From: JAPPHA01 sp965242975
GTDB lineage: Bacteria > Pseudomonadota > Alphaproteobacteria > Rhodobacterales > Rhodobacteraceae
Reading direction: 5' to 3'
DNA length: 64,000 bases
Assembly (NCBI GenBank): GCA_965242975.1
Contig: CBDETS010000007.1
Coordinates: 4,030,001-4,094,000, forward strand
Shown in pieces: positions 18,338-28,528 of the stretch (position 1 is the stretch's first letter; each line of letters begins with the position of its first letter). Under the pieces are notes generated by a model. That model ran no database searches. It was not told the DNA's origin and saw only the letters and a program-made list of their open reading frames with translations. Position numbers and translations under genes: made by a program.

Positions 18338-19522
18338 TCAGCCGGAACCGGCGCAGAGTTCACCCAGGACCGAGTCGAGAAGCAGGCGGCCGGTGTGCGT
18401 CGTGCGCAACCGCTGCCCGTCCAGTTCAAGGAATCCGTCCGAAACAAGATGATGATACGACGGAACGGCGTTCTCTCGATCCGCAACGGCCGAATAACGG
18501 GCCAGGTCTGCACCTTCCCGAAGGCGAAGAGACGCAATGAGGTATTCGTCACCAAGGACGTCCGGCGGAAGTGAATCCATGACGCAAATCCCTGTTCCCG
18601 TCGTTTCCGTCGACCGAAGCCACTCGGCTGGTCCGGTAAGGGCGCGGGTCCTGCGCGCACTCCCGTCGAAGACAATTCGACCGTCAGCGCCAGGCCCGAT
18701 CCCGGCGAACTCGCCGTACCGCCAGTAGATCAGGTTATGCACGGCGGCATACCCTGGCCGAGCGTAGCTTGATGTTTCGTACCGGGGGAATCCGGATCGG
18801 GAACACAGTTCATCGGTGGCTTCCAGCAAGTCGGCCTCCAGGTTCTCCCCGGGGAGTCCCGGCAGCTTGCCCCGGCTGACCAGGGAAGCGAAGCGCGTTC
18901 CCGGCTTGATGGTCAACTGGTACAGCGAAAGGTGGTCAACTCCGGAACGAAGAGCCTCGCGGAGTTCGCGCGCCCAGGTCGCGACGGTTTGGTGCGGACG
19001 CGCGTAGATCATGTCGATACTGACCGATGAAAAGTGTTGCCGTGCGATGTCGATGGCCTGACGGGCCATGGCAGCAGTGTGCCTGCGTCCGAGCCGTTTC
19101 AGGTCGGAGTCGATCAACGATTGAACCCCGATCGAAATCCGGTTGACTCCGGCTTCCGAAAAACCGGCAAAGCGACCGGCTTCGACGGAAGTCGGATTCG
19201 CTTCCAGGGTGACTTCGGTTTCGGAAGTTACGGTCCATGCGTTGGCCACATCGGTTATGACGGCGTGAACGACATCGGGATTCATCAGGCTCGGTGTTCC
19301 GCCGCCGAAATAAATGGAGTCCACCTTCCGTCCTGGGAGGAGCCCGGCGTGATGACTGATTTCCGAGCGGAAAGCCCTGATCCAGGCGTCCTGGTCGACC
19401 GATCGGTGAAGGTGGACGTTGAAATCGCAGTACGGGCAAATGGATTCGCAATACGGCCAATGGACATAAACGCCGAAACCCGCGTCCTTCAGGGCATCGG
19501 CGCCTCGCCGGTCAGGAGTCAC
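18338..19522 (-). CDS. hemW: Radical SAM heme chaperone HemW
   Basis: 394 residues. Radical SAM protein with the CESICPYCDF cluster motif (CxxxCxxC). FGGGTPSLM and EANPTS are the HemW/HemN block, and the HemW-type C-terminal domain follows. HemW binds heme and delivers it to target proteins; it is not itself a coproporphyrinogen oxidase. The start is taken as the GTG at 19522, 11 bp inside rdgB; the only upstream alternative is a TTG. Gene order hemW-rdgB-rph is conserved in Alphaproteobacteria. Confidence 0.93.
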   Translation of the reverse strand: MTPDRRGADALKDAGFGVYVHWPYCESICPYCDFNVHLHRSVDQDAWIRAFRSEISHHAGLLPGRKVDSIYFGGGTPSLMNPDVVHAVITDVANAWTVTSETEVTLEANPTSVEAGRFAGFSEAGVNRISIGVQSLIDSDLKRLGRRHTAAMARQAIDIARQHFSSVSIDMIYARPHQTVATWARELREALRSGVDHLSLYQLTIKPGTRFASLVSRGKLPGLPGENLEADLLEATDELCSRSGFPRYETSSYARPGYAAVHNLIYWRYGEFAGIGPGADGRIVFDGSARRTRALTGPAEWLRSTETTGTGICVMDSLPPDVLGDEYLIASLRLREGADLARYSAVADRENAVPSYHHLVSDGFLELDGQRLRTTHTGRLLLDSVLGELCAGSG

Positions 19523-20126
19523 GAAGGCACGCGTCGGCAAATATCGCAAAGGCCACGGTCCTGGGGCTCATGCCCTGCTTCTTCTTCGGGGCCATTTCTC
19601 CAAACGTCTCGTCGTGGCCTTCAGGCTGGAAGATGGGGTCGAAACCGAAGCCGTTCCCGCCGCGCATCGGCCAGACGAAGCGCCCCGGTACCGATCCTTC
19701 GAAAGTGGCGTTGTGCCCGTCGGGCCAGGCGATGCAGAGAGAGCATCTGAATCGCGCGATCCTGGGCTCCGGCGCGCCCGTGTCTTCCAGCATGCGCCAG
19801 GTCTTGGTCATCATGATACTGAAGTCCCGGCCTCCGGGTGTTTCTGCCCAGTCGGCAGTGTGAATCCCGGGTTGGCCATCGAGGGCGTCCACTTCGATTC
19901 CGCTGTCATCGGCGAGCGACGGAACCCCCGTCGACCGGGCGGCCGTTACGGCCTTGATCCTGGCATTTCCGGCGAAGGACGCCTCGGTTTCCGCCGGCTC
20001 ATCAAGCCCGAGCTTCCCGGCCGGGATGGCCAGCTTGTCGAAGGGTGCGAGCAGTTTCCTGAATTCCATCAGCTTGCCCGAATTGTGGGTTGCGAGGACG
20101 ACGGTTGTCTCGGTCAGCTGACGCAT
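19512..20126 (-). CDS. rdgB: XTP/dITP diphosphatase (RdgB/HAM1)
   Basis: 204 residues. House-cleaning pyrophosphatase that removes dITP, XTP and other non-canonical purine nucleotides. Motifs: VLATHNSGKLMEF near the N-terminus, SLADDSGIEVDALDGQPGI, and the C-terminal GFGFDPIFQPEG. Between hemW and rph, 8 bp after rph; probably one transcript. Confidence 0.96.
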   Translation of the reverse strand: MRQLTETTVVLATHNSGKLMEFRKLLAPFDKLAIPAGKLGLDEPAETEASFAGNARIKAVTAARSTGVPSLADDSGIEVDALDGQPGIHTADWAETPGGRDFSIMMTKTWRMLEDTGAPEPRIARFRCSLCIAWPDGHNATFEGSVPGRFVWPMRGGNGFGFDPIFQPEGHDETFGEMAPKKKQGMSPRTVAFAIFADACLRDS

Positions 20127-20134
20127 CGGGCGGG

Positions 20135-20848
20135 TCAGGGCACGGCAGATTTCTGCAATTCAACCAGTTCCTCGACGCCCTTGGCGGCGAGAGCCAGCAT
20201 CGATTCCAGTTGCTGCCGGGAGAACGGAACCGTTTCCGCAGTGCACTGTATTTCGACCATGTCTCCGGAACCCGTAAGCACGAAATTCGCGTCGGTTTCG
20301 GCCTCACTGTCTTCGGCATAGTCGAGATCCAGGACCGGTTGGCCATGTACGATTCCGCAACTCACCGCGGCGACATGTTCCGTGACGGGGTTTTCCTTGA
20401 GAATGCCCGACGACAGCATGTGTTCGACGGCCAGCCTGAGTGCAACCCAGCCCCCGGTAATGGACGCACAGCGCGTCCCCCCGTCTGCCTGAATGACATC
20501 GCAATCTATGGTCAACTGGCGTTCGCCGAGCCGGACACGGTCGACGCACGCCCTGAGCGAACGGCCAATCAGACGCTGGATTTCGGCGGTTCTTCCCGAT
20601 GGCCGGCCGGCGGTCGCTTCACGCCGGTTCCTTTTTCCGGTCGCCCTCGGCAGCATGCCGTATTCTGCGGTCAACCACCCAAGGCCTGAGTTCCGGATGA
20701 AGGGAGGGACCCGGTCTTCGAGACTTGCCGTACACATGACATGGGTATTTCCGAATCGAATCACGCAGGACCCTTCGGCGTGCATGCTGACATCGGGCTC
20801 GATTGAAACCCCTCTCAACTCGTTCGGTCCGCGTCCGGATAGTCGCAT
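20135..20848 (-). CDS. rph: Ribonuclease PH
   Basis: 237 residues, normal length. Phosphorolytic 3'-5' exonuclease trimming tRNA 3' ends. RSLRACVDRVRLGERQ and QADGGTRCASITGGW are the family blocks. First gene of the minus-strand rph-rdgB-hemW run and divergent from hrcA across 176 bp. Confidence 0.97.
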   Translation of the reverse strand: MRLSGRGPNELRGVSIEPDVSMHAEGSCVIRFGNTHVMCTASLEDRVPPFIRNSGLGWLTAEYGMLPRATGKRNRREATAGRPSGRTAEIQRLIGRSLRACVDRVRLGERQLTIDCDVIQADGGTRCASITGGWVALRLAVEHMLSSGILKENPVTEHVAAVSCGIVHGQPVLDLDYAEDSEAETDANFVLTGSGDMVEIQCTAETVPFSRQQLESMLALAAKGVEELVELQKSAVP

Positions 20849-21024
20849 GTCGTGTGTCCTCGATTGACCATTGCCAGGAAGAACGTGTCGCGTGCAACGG
20901 CACGCGCTACCAGTCCGGTTCGCATACTGGCCAGTCGATGGTCATGCAAGCGGATTGACCGAAGCGCACACCAACACTAGTTTCGGTCGGCGATTGCGTC
21001 ATCAAACCGGAAGTACGGGCTGTC

Positions 21025-22092
21025 GTGGTTCACTCTCCGATCACCACATTTGACATGCTCGATGCGAGGGGCCAGGATGTCTTCCGCGCCCTCGTCGAGA
21101 CGTACCTGGACCAGGGGGAACCCGTGGGCTCCCGAACCCTGGCACGCAGTATTTCCGAGAGTGTTTCCGCTGCCACGATCCGCAACGTCATGCAGGATCT
21201 CGAGCTCCTGGGTCTTCTCGAGAGTCCGCATGTTTCGGCCGGCCGGGTTCCGACCGAGCTGGGGCTCCGCATGTTTGTCGACGGTATTCTGGAAGTCGAG
21301 GATCTCGAAAAGCACGAACTGGCGCGCATAGAACATTCACTCGAAGGTGAGGCCAGGGACCGGGCGGCAATGCTCGAGTCGGCAGGATCGCTGCTGTCCC
21401 GCCTGACCCGGGCGGCAAGCATCGTCCTGGTTCCCAAGTCGGATGCACCTGTCAAGCACATTGAATTCGTTTCGCTTTCCTCGGATCGGGCGCTCGCGGT
21501 TCTCGTTACTGCCGACGGAAAGGTGGAAAACCGGGTTTTCCGGCCGCCGCCGGGATTGACCCCCTCGTCAATGAGGGAGGCAGCCAATTTCCTGAACTCC
21601 ATTTCCAACGGTCAGACGGTCGAGGACCTGGTTGCCGTCGTCAAGGAAGAGATCCCGAGACGAAAACGGGAGATCGATGAGCTGTCGCAACAGTTGATCG
21701 AGAAAGGCCTCGCTTCCTGGGCGGAGGCGAGTTCACCGGAATCCCGCCTGATCGTTCGCGGGCGATCGAATCTGCTGGAGGAGACGGTCAAAGACGAGGA
21801 CCTCGAACGGATTCGCACGTTGTTTGATGACCTGGAGCGAAAGAAGGAAATCGTCGAGCTGCTGGAACTTGCGGAACAGGGCTCGGGGGTCAGGATCTTC
21901 ATCGGGTCGGAGAACAAACTATTTTCGCTTTCGGGTTCATCTTTGGTGATTTCGCCCTATATCAGTTCCGAGCACAGGATCGTCGGTGCGGTTGGAGTGA
22001 TCGGACCGACGCGCCTGAACTATGGACGGATCGTTCCGATCGTTGACTACACGGCCCAGCTCATCGGCCGGCTGGTGTCGGAAAGGGGATAG
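21025..22092 (+). CDS. hrcA: Heat-inducible transcription repressor HrcA
   Basis: 355 residues from the GTG at 21025. Winged-helix repressor of class I heat-shock genes; it binds CIRCE elements with help from GroESL. VGSRTLAR and SAATIRNVMQDLELLGLL are the DNA-binding part, and the C-terminal IGPTRLNYGRIVPIVDY is diagnostic. I found no CIRCE inverted repeat directly upstream. grpE follows 33 bp later. Confidence 0.96.
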   Translation: MVHSPITTFDMLDARGQDVFRALVETYLDQGEPVGSRTLARSISESVSAATIRNVMQDLELLGLLESPHVSAGRVPTELGLRMFVDGILEVEDLEKHELARIEHSLEGEARDRAAMLESAGSLLSRLTRAASIVLVPKSDAPVKHIEFVSLSSDRALAVLVTADGKVENRVFRPPPGLTPSSMREAANFLNSISNGQTVEDLVAVVKEEIPRRKREIDELSQQLIEKGLASWAEASSPESRLIVRGRSNLLEETVKDEDLERIRTLFDDLERKKEIVELLELAEQGSGVRIFIGSENKLFSLSGSSLVISPYISSEHRIVGAVGVIGPTRLNYGRIVPIVDYTAQLIGRLVSERG

Positions 22093-22125
22093 AAGGGCGT
22101 TGATGTCGGCAAAGGACAGACATGT

Positions 22126-22872
22126 ATGAATACAAAGACTGAAACGACAGGCACGGCGGATGGCGAGGCGCCGAATCAGGTCGACGCCCCTCGGGAGATG
22201 CCAGAGTCCGAGGCCGGTCAGGAAGAAACGGTTAACGTGCAAGGCGGGGCGGATGAACGTGAACTGACCGATGCGAATTCAGACACCCCGGATGCTGCCG
22301 GCGCAGAGGTGTTTTCGGAAACTGCAGGAGAGGACGAGTCCGAGGATGAAACAGGCGAGGACGTTGACGAATCTCCGATTGAGGACGAACTAGCCAAGGC
22401 CCGCCGAGAGGCTGCGGAAAACCGGGAACGTTGGGTCCGGTCGATGGCCGAGCTTGAAAACACCCGCAAACGGGCGGAACGGGACCGTCGAGACGCGGAA
22501 GCCTACGGGGGGCGCCGACTGGCGCGGGACCTCCTTTCGGTCCATGACAACCTGAATCGAGCGTTGTCATCGGTCGACGACATCCAGCGCGACGCAGCAA
22601 GCGCATTGATCGAGGGAGTCGAGCTGACGCTGAAGGAACTGGTTGCGGCGTTCTCCAGGAACGGCATCGTTCCAGTCGCTCCGGAAATCGGTGACAGGTT
22701 CGATCCAAAGCGTCACGAAGCCATGTTCAATGCACCGCACCCCGATGTACCGGCCGGGAACATCATGACGGTCATCGAGACGGGCTTCAGCATAGGCGAT
22801 CGGCTGCTGCGCGCCGCCCAGGTCGGCGTGTCGGCCGGACCGCCCCCTGAACCGGACACGGAAGACGACTGA
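22126..22872 (+). CDS. grpE: Nucleotide exchange factor GrpE
   Basis: 248 residues. Exchange factor for DnaK. The first 85 residues are acidic and disordered, longer than average. The GrpE core contains LENTRKRAERDRRDAE (coiled coil) and the beta domain FDPKRHEAMF and GFSIGDRLLRAAQVGV. Cotranscribed with hrcA. Confidence 0.96.
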   Translation: MNTKTETTGTADGEAPNQVDAPREMPESEAGQEETVNVQGGADERELTDANSDTPDAAGAEVFSETAGEDESEDETGEDVDESPIEDELAKARREAAENRERWVRSMAELENTRKRAERDRRDAEAYGGRRLARDLLSVHDNLNRALSSVDDIQRDAASALIEGVELTLKELVAAFSRNGIVPVAPEIGDRFDPKRHEAMFNAPHPDVPAGNIMTVIETGFSIGDRLLRAAQVGVSAGPPPEPDTEDD

Positions 22873-22904
22873 ACCGGCCAGGGTCAAAGAGCCGGTCAGT
22901 TTTT
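22869..22904 (+). terminator. Rho-independent terminator of hrcA-grpE
   Basis: Stem CTGAACCGGC / GCCGGTCAG (one bulged A) followed by TTTTTC, beginning at the grpE stop. It overlaps the 3' end of the convergent mutS gene. Confidence 0.7.
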
Positions 22905-25565
22905 CTTGATCAGGGACTTGAGTTCGTAAAGCGCATCGAGGGCCTCTCGCGGGGACAGGTCGTCAGGATGAATGTCCTTCAGCCGGCTCAGCACCGGCGA
23001 GGCCTCCGATTTGGGCCGGAGGGGCTCGGCGGGACGATGTTCGAATAGTGGGAGACCATCAAGAAGGTCGGCAAGTTTTCCGCTGGCCTGGTTTTCCCCT
23101 TTTTCAAGGGTGTCGAGCACCTCCCCGGCCCTTTCGATCACGGTGGCCGGCAGGCCTGCAAGCCTGGCGACCTGGACTCCGTATGAACGGTCGGCGACAC
23201 CCGGTTTTACCTCGTAAAGGAACCGGATTTCTCCCTGCCACTCCTGTACGGCGACCGTGGAGTTGATAATGTTCGCGAGCATTTTGGAAAGCTCGGTCAG
23301 TTCATGGTAGTGCGTGGCGAATACCGCACGGCAGCCGGTGACATCATGCAGGTACTCGAGCGTTGCCCATGCGATGGACAGCCCGTCGAAGGTCGCGGTT
23401 CCTCGGCCGATTTCGTCAAGGATCACGAACGCGTTGGCATCAGCGCGATTCAGAATCGCAGCCGTCTCGACCATCTCGACCATGAAGGTTGACCGCCCGC
23501 GAGCCAGGTCATCAGCTGCGCCGACCCTCGAAAACAGCTGGGACGCAATCCCGATCTCGGCCTTCCGTGCCGGGACAAAACTCCCCATTTGCGCGAGCAA
23601 CAAAATCAAGGCGTTCTGCCTGAGGAATGTGGACTTGCCGGCCATGTTCGGCCCTGTAAGCAACCAGATGAGGGATTGGTCGTCGCCGTCAGCAGACAAT
23701 GTACAGTCGTTGGCGACGAACGAACCGTTTCCGGTTTCGCGCAGGGCGGCCTCAACGACCGGGTGACGGCCAGCCTCGACATGAAACCGGCGGTTTTCGA
23801 GTATGACGGGGCGTGACCAGTTTTCACTGCGCGCGAGATCGGAAAGGGCCGTGGAAACGTCGATCGTGGCGACCGCTGATGCTGCGGCACCGATCGGGCT
23901 CGATACGGAAAGCACCTTTTCCGTCAGCTGGTGAAAAATCGCCAGTTCCATTTCAATCGCCTTTGCGGCTGCGGACAGGATGTCGGTTTCGAGCTTCGAC
24001 AATTTCACCGTGGTAAAACGCAAGGAATTGGCCATCGTCTGGCGATGAATGAAGGTGGCCGCGAGTTCCTCGGAGAACATTCGCTCGGAATGGCGGGAAT
24101 GGGTTTCGATAAAGTAGCCGAGAACGTTGTTATGGCGGATCTTGAGCGAAGCGATGCTGGTCAACGCGCAGTATTCCGCCTGCAGATTGGCAATGATCTT
24201 CCGGCCTTCGTCGCGAAGGGCCCGGGTTTGATCGAGCTCCGCGTCGTATGTGGGTGCGATGAATTCACCGTCCCTGGCCAGGACCGGCGGACTGTCGACA
24301 AGAGCTGCGCGCAGGTCTGACTGACAGTCGTCGCAACCGGTCAACGCGGCGACTGCGTCGTCGAGTTCGATCGGGCGCCGGGCATGCGTGTTCCCATTGA
24401 AGGTGATCGCAATTTCCCGCGCTCGCTCGAGCCCGTCGCGTATGGCAGCGAGATCGCGTGGGCCCCCGTGTCCAAGGGCCAATCGGCCCAATGCCCGGGC
24501 CATGTCGGGAACCGATCGCAAGATGTTCCTGCATGATTCCGTCAGTTCCGACGATTCGGTCAGGAATGCGATAGAGTCGAGACGGTTCTCGATGACGGAA
24601 AGTTCAGTGGACGGACTTGCAAGACGGCGTTCGAGAAGGCGTGCACCCGCTCCGGTAATGGTCCGGTCGATAACCCCCAGCAAGGACCCGGATCGTTCAC
24701 CTTCCAGGTTTGCCGTCAACTCCAGGTTGCGCCGTGTTGCCGCGTCGATTTGCAGGACCTTGCTCCTGTCCTTGACGGCCGGCGGAAGGAGGTTCGGGCG
24801 TTGGCCTTTTTGGGTCATTTCCAGATAGTCGGCGACCGCGCCCATTGCGGAGATTTCCGACTTGCCGAATTGGCCGAATGCGTCGAGGGACCCGATCTCG
24901 TACAGTTTCAGGAGGCGGGCCTTTGCCAGGGAACTGTCGAAGCAGGATCTGGGGAGGACGGTGACGGTTAACCCGGCCTCGCGAATGACCTCGGCAAGGG
25001 CTTCGTCAAGCGAATCCGAAATCAGGATTTCACGCAGGGACAATTCTGCCAGCAACGGCGAAATCAGTACATCGGGACAGTTCTGGACCAGGAAATCGCC
25101 CGTCGTGATGTCGGTCCAGGCGATGGCCGAACTCCCCCTGATTTCGGAAAATGCGCCCAGAAAACTGTGTTTTCTTGCCTCAAGGAGATTGTCGTCTGTC
25201 ACGGTACCGGGGCTGATTAGCCGCGTCACGCCTCGTTTCACCACGGCCTTGTGGCCCCGCGTCTTCGCTTCGGCCGGGCTTTCGAGCTGTTCGCAGATGG
25301 CAATGCGAAATCCCTTGCGGACGAGGGTTTGAAGATAGCCGTCGGCGGAATGGTACGGCACGCCGCACATCGGGACAGCTTGGCCGCGGTGCATTCCTCG
25401 CTGGGTGAGTGCGATATCCAGGGCTTCGGACGCAGCCACGGCGTCGTCGAAGAACATCTCGTAGAAATCGCCCATGCGGTAGAACAGCAGTGAGCCCGGA
25501 TGTTCCGCCTTGATCTGATGATACTGGGCCATCATCGGCGTCACGGCCTGTTCTCTACCCGGCAA
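22896..25565 (-). CDS. mutS: DNA mismatch repair protein MutS
   Basis: 889 residues, full length. The mismatch-binding N-terminus has the FYEMF (F-x-E) motif. The C-terminal ATPase carries Walker A GPNMAGKST, Walker B DEIGRGTATFDG and the composite-site histidine in VFATHYHEL. Convergent with grpE. The start at 25565 places MMAQYHQIKAEHPG about ten residues in, as in relatives. Confidence 0.98.
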   Translation of the reverse strand: MPGREQAVTPMMAQYHQIKAEHPGSLLFYRMGDFYEMFFDDAVAASEALDIALTQRGMHRGQAVPMCGVPYHSADGYLQTLVRKGFRIAICEQLESPAEAKTRGHKAVVKRGVTRLISPGTVTDDNLLEARKHSFLGAFSEIRGSSAIAWTDITTGDFLVQNCPDVLISPLLAELSLREILISDSLDEALAEVIREAGLTVTVLPRSCFDSSLAKARLLKLYEIGSLDAFGQFGKSEISAMGAVADYLEMTQKGQRPNLLPPAVKDRSKVLQIDAATRRNLELTANLEGERSGSLLGVIDRTITGAGARLLERRLASPSTELSVIENRLDSIAFLTESSELTESCRNILRSVPDMARALGRLALGHGGPRDLAAIRDGLERAREIAITFNGNTHARRPIELDDAVAALTGCDDCQSDLRAALVDSPPVLARDGEFIAPTYDAELDQTRALRDEGRKIIANLQAEYCALTSIASLKIRHNNVLGYFIETHSRHSERMFSEELAATFIHRQTMANSLRFTTVKLSKLETDILSAAAKAIEMELAIFHQLTEKVLSVSSPIGAAASAVATIDVSTALSDLARSENWSRPVILENRRFHVEAGRHPVVEAALRETGNGSFVANDCTLSADGDDQSLIWLLTGPNMAGKSTFLRQNALILLLAQMGSFVPARKAEIGIASQLFSRVGAADDLARGRSTFMVEMVETAAILNRADANAFVILDEIGRGTATFDGLSIAWATLEYLHDVTGCRAVFATHYHELTELSKMLANIINSTVAVQEWQGEIRFLYEVKPGVADRSYGVQVARLAGLPATVIERAGEVLDTLEKGENQASGKLADLLDGLPLFEHRPAEPLRPKSEASPVLSRLKDIHPDDLSPREALDALYELKSLIKKN

Positions 25566-26238
25566 GAGGTCCCTCCTCCAACACGAATGCGGTCAATTCC
25601 TGCAAACTCTCTTGAAAACGCAAATGGCGTATAACGGTCTCGTACGAAATGGAAGGTTGCCGATAGGGTTTTCGTATAGATACCAGCGTCGATGGTCGTC
25701 AACATGCACCGGAAGGAGCAGGCAGAGGCCAGCCTTGCCCGGGTCGGCGGGCGACTCCCTCGACGATCGTGACGAACGCGTGACCGGGATTCAGCTCTTG
25801 TTGCTGAGAACTGCGCCGCTTGCGCGAGGGCCCGCCATTTTCGGCGGGCATGCTGCGCAGGTGTGCATGGAACGGGCGATTGAAACCTCCACCTTCGCCG
25901 ATGCCGAAGATCTGCCGCGCCGCGCCCGCCCGGTCCGCCTTACCGGAGCCGGTTGAGACTGTCGCCCTTGATGCGTTGCGGGCACCGAACATCCAGCGTC
26001 TGGATTTCGTGGGTTGGCTCCGGCATGCGGTTGGAGACGAAGCCCGATTCTGTCGAACGGCTGCGCCACGTCATGGGCAAAATACCGGTCGGCGCCAGGG
26101 TCAGACGTGAATCCGTTCCCGCGATCCGCACAGGTTCGGAAGTCCAGGCGATTCAGCGGCAAGAATGAGTCTCTTGGAATCAAGGACTTGTGAATTCAGC
26201 GGCAATTCGCGGACGTAATGTCATTCGCGGATGTAATA
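25566..26238. other. Non-coding boundary region; left edge of the accessory island
   Basis: About 670 bp with no supportable gene. It includes the mutS promoter region. An imperfect 18-bp tandem duplication (26205-26222 and 26223-26240, ATTCGCGGACGTAATGTC type, 16/18 identical) lies immediately 3' of the RES toxin gene. No tRNA gene that could have served as an integration site is visible. Confidence 0.5.
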
Positions 26239-26757
26239 TCAATAGTGACGAACCCGTTCCAGGAGATCATCACCCGGACGACCGTCGATAGTTGCGGTCC
26301 AGCCAACCAGGCCCGGCCGTAGTCCAAAAAGCACGATGACCTTGCCGTCTCGGTCCGGCCCGGGCTGGAGGCCACCATCCACGCGCCAGCCGTGGGCACC
26401 GCCAATCCCGAGAGCGGCCGATGGAGCAGTGACACCGTTGGTAAACGTCCGATACTGTTTCGCCAGCTTTTGGCATGTTGGCCAAGTTTCCGGACCACCC
26501 CGGAGAACCTCATCGTGCCCGGTAGCCTGAACTTCTGGAGCTGTGCCGATGTCTACGGCCCACATGGCACGGCGAATCGTGAGAAGATCTTGCGGATCCT
26601 CGATTTCCTCGTGACGAAGGAATTCGGCCCAGGCGCCGTCTGGGGTATCGCAGAGGTAGTGGGTCAAGTCGCCCTTCGCGTTCCACCGGCCAGCGGGTTG
26701 CGAAGAATTCTCCCACAGGAACGGGAAACGCCGGTCGGCGTGGCGAAATGCAATCAC
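26239..26757 (-). CDS. RES-domain toxin (NAD+-degrading type II toxin)
   Basis: 172 residues. RES-domain proteins degrade NAD+ and are toxins of Xre/ParS-type antitoxin pairs. Family features: an early RHADRRFPFLW arginine, GRWNAKGD (the R-W-N block) and YLCDTPDGAWAE with the conserved glutamate. GTG start at 26757 overlaps the upstream antitoxin stop by 4 bp (GTGA). The antitoxin-first order agrees with other RES/Xre modules. Activity is not shown by sequence alone. Confidence 0.85.
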   Translation of the reverse strand: MIAFRHADRRFPFLWENSSQPAGRWNAKGDLTHYLCDTPDGAWAEFLRHEEIEDPQDLLTIRRAMWAVDIGTAPEVQATGHDEVLRGGPETWPTCQKLAKQYRTFTNGVTAPSAALGIGGAHGWRVDGGLQPGPDRDGKVIVLFGLRPGLVGWTATIDGRPGDDLLERVRHY

Positions 26758-27374
26758 GTTGCCGGGGATGATATAAGGGCGTGAGAAAGTTCACGCACGC
26801 GGCGCGGTCCATTGTCTTCGGGTGACCACTGGCCGCCAAGCGCCTCGGCGGGAGTGCTTCCGCCTAGTCTCGTGCGTCGGCGTTCGAACCAGCGCCTGAC
26901 GCCGATGTCATTGTATGCGCCGGCGAGGTCGCCTGCGACGAAGGCGAGGAAATGCAGTCGGGCGGCGACCGCGTCCGGAGTGGAGCGGCTGCCCGAGAGG
27001 TAGCGTCGTGCGCTGGACTGGGAAATTCCCAGAAGGCGGGCAAGCATCTCCATGCCAAGAATGCGTTGCAAGGTGCGCCATTCGTATTCGGGGGCCGGAG
27101 ACTGCTCAAGGGCTTCGCTGACTTTCTCCAAGAGGGAGGAAAGCCGAGCAGGGTCGGAACATGGCTGCCGATGAAGCCTGGAAAGGAAAGTCTGGCCGAT
27201 ACCTGCCTCTGCCATTCCTGTCCGGAGTCCTCGGATAGCGGAATCATCCAGGCAGGTGACAGGTTGAGAGAGTAGGCCCATCGCATCGGCGCGGCTTAAC
27301 GCTCCGATGGCAACCGACGCGAGCTTGGGATTGTCAAATGGACTGCGAACGGACTGAATTCGGAGATTTGTCAC
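26754..27374 (-). CDS. Xre/MbcA/ParS-type antitoxin partner of the RES toxin
   Basis: About 206 residues from a GTG at 27374 (frame open to 27473). The C-terminal half has a helix-turn-helix-like stretch (LARLLGISQSSARRYLSG). It is followed by the DUF2384-like end VRRWFERRRTRLGGSTPAEAL, the pattern that plugs the NAD site of the toxin in this antitoxin class. The N-terminal half is family-specific and not recognised. Directly upstream of and overlapping the RES gene. Confidence 0.78.
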   Translation of the reverse strand: MTNLRIQSVRSPFDNPKLASVAIGALSRADAMGLLSQPVTCLDDSAIRGLRTGMAEAGIGQTFLSRLHRQPCSDPARLSSLLEKVSEALEQSPAPEYEWRTLQRILGMEMLARLLGISQSSARRYLSGSRSTPDAVAARLHFLAFVAGDLAGAYNDIGVRRWFERRRTRLGGSTPAEALGGQWSPEDNGPRRVRELSHALISSPAT

Positions 27375-27506
27375 AATCCAATCTCTAGCCGAACCCCTCG
27401 ACCTGGTCAACCGTGATCCGAATGCCCTGTGTGGAAAGGGCTTTCGAGATCTTCCCCACTGCGTGGATGTCAACGCAATGGCTGTCTCTGCCGTCAGGGA
27501 TGCGCG

Positions 27507-28430
27507 TCACCGGGTACTGTTGTGCGATGAAGCTGCGCCCTGATCCACCAGATCGAACCGTGACGTCTTTGCAAGTCCTGCAACATGGTCCAGAAAGATA
27601 CGGATGCGCTCGGTCATGCGTAGATCGGGATGTATGAGGATCCAGAGGTCGGTGGCCATCGACGGGATTTCTCCACCCACGCGGCTCAGCCTCTCGTCTT
27701 TCTCGCCGAGGTAGCAAGGTAACACCGACAAACCGAGCCCGGCCCTGGCAGCGGTGTACATTCCGTAGACCGTGTTCACGCGCGTACGGCACCGGTCGAC
27801 GAGGCCTTCCTGTTCGAGCCAATGCTCGAGTGCCGGATATGTCATGCTTTCGTCTGGACCGATCCATTCGACGGAAGCCATCGCTTCAACGCTGCCGATG
27901 TCCGTGGTCAGCGTCTTCGCCACGTAGGCCGCTTGCGCAATGGTCCCGATTTTTCGGCCGACGAGGTGCTCGTCCGGCTTGTGGACCGGTCGTACGGCTA
28001 CGTCAGCCTCCCGTCTGGAGAGGCTGAATACATCATTCGAAACCACCAACTCAAGCCGGATGTCGGGGTATGCGTCCTGGAATTCCCGCAGACCCGGCAA
28101 AAGCCAGCTGAACAGCAGAGTGTCGGTGGTCGTGATCCTCAGCGAACCCGATGGTCGCAAGTCCCGGCCGGCGATACGGCGCTCAACGGCCAGAACGTCG
28201 CTCCTCAACCGCCGCACGAGCCCGGAAACTTCCTCCGCTGCCGCTGTCGCATTGTAGCCGTTGCGCGCTCGGTCGAAGAAACGCACCCCCATCTTCCGCT
28301 CGAGCCTGTTCAGTCTCCGAAAAGCGGTTGGATGGCTGACATTAAGTGCGCGCGCTGCCCCGGAAAGCGTTCCGGAGTTCGCGATGGCATGCACCAGGCA
28401 CATGTCGTCCCAGGAAAGCATGCTGTACAT
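27507..28430 (-). CDS. LysR-family transcriptional regulator
   Basis: 307 residues. N-terminal winged HTH (LVHAIANSGTLSGAARALNV then HPTAFRRLNRLE) and a LysR effector-binding domain. Start is the ATG at 28430 because AAAGGAG lies 8 bp upstream; the frame continues to a TTG at 28460. It is divergent from the NAD(P)H quinone oxidoreductase gene, so that gene is its likely target. Confidence 0.9.
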   Translation of the reverse strand: MYSMLSWDDMCLVHAIANSGTLSGAARALNVSHPTAFRRLNRLERKMGVRFFDRARNGYNATAAAEEVSGLVRRLRSDVLAVERRIAGRDLRPSGSLRITTTDTLLFSWLLPGLREFQDAYPDIRLELVVSNDVFSLSRREADVAVRPVHKPDEHLVGRKIGTIAQAAYVAKTLTTDIGSVEAMASVEWIGPDESMTYPALEHWLEQEGLVDRCRTRVNTVYGMYTAARAGLGLSVLPCYLGEKDERLSRVGGEIPSMATDLWILIHPDLRMTERIRIFLDHVAGLAKTSRFDLVDQGAASSHNSTR

Positions 28431-28528
28431 TCTTGCAATCTCCTTTTGCGCTTGTGTCAAATGGCATTGCGTATTCGGATATCATAGGTGCTCACGTAAT
28501 CGTCGTCCAACATTGGGGGAGCACCTTC

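Noticed and set aside
20849..21024. CIRCE operator upstream of hrcA
   Set aside because: No TTAGCACTC-N9-GAGTGCTAA-like repeat could be found in the interval.
25566..26238. Several open frames of 60-130 codons on both strands after mutS
   Set aside because: No motif, no ribosome binding site and composition typical of frames read off GC-rich non-coding DNA.
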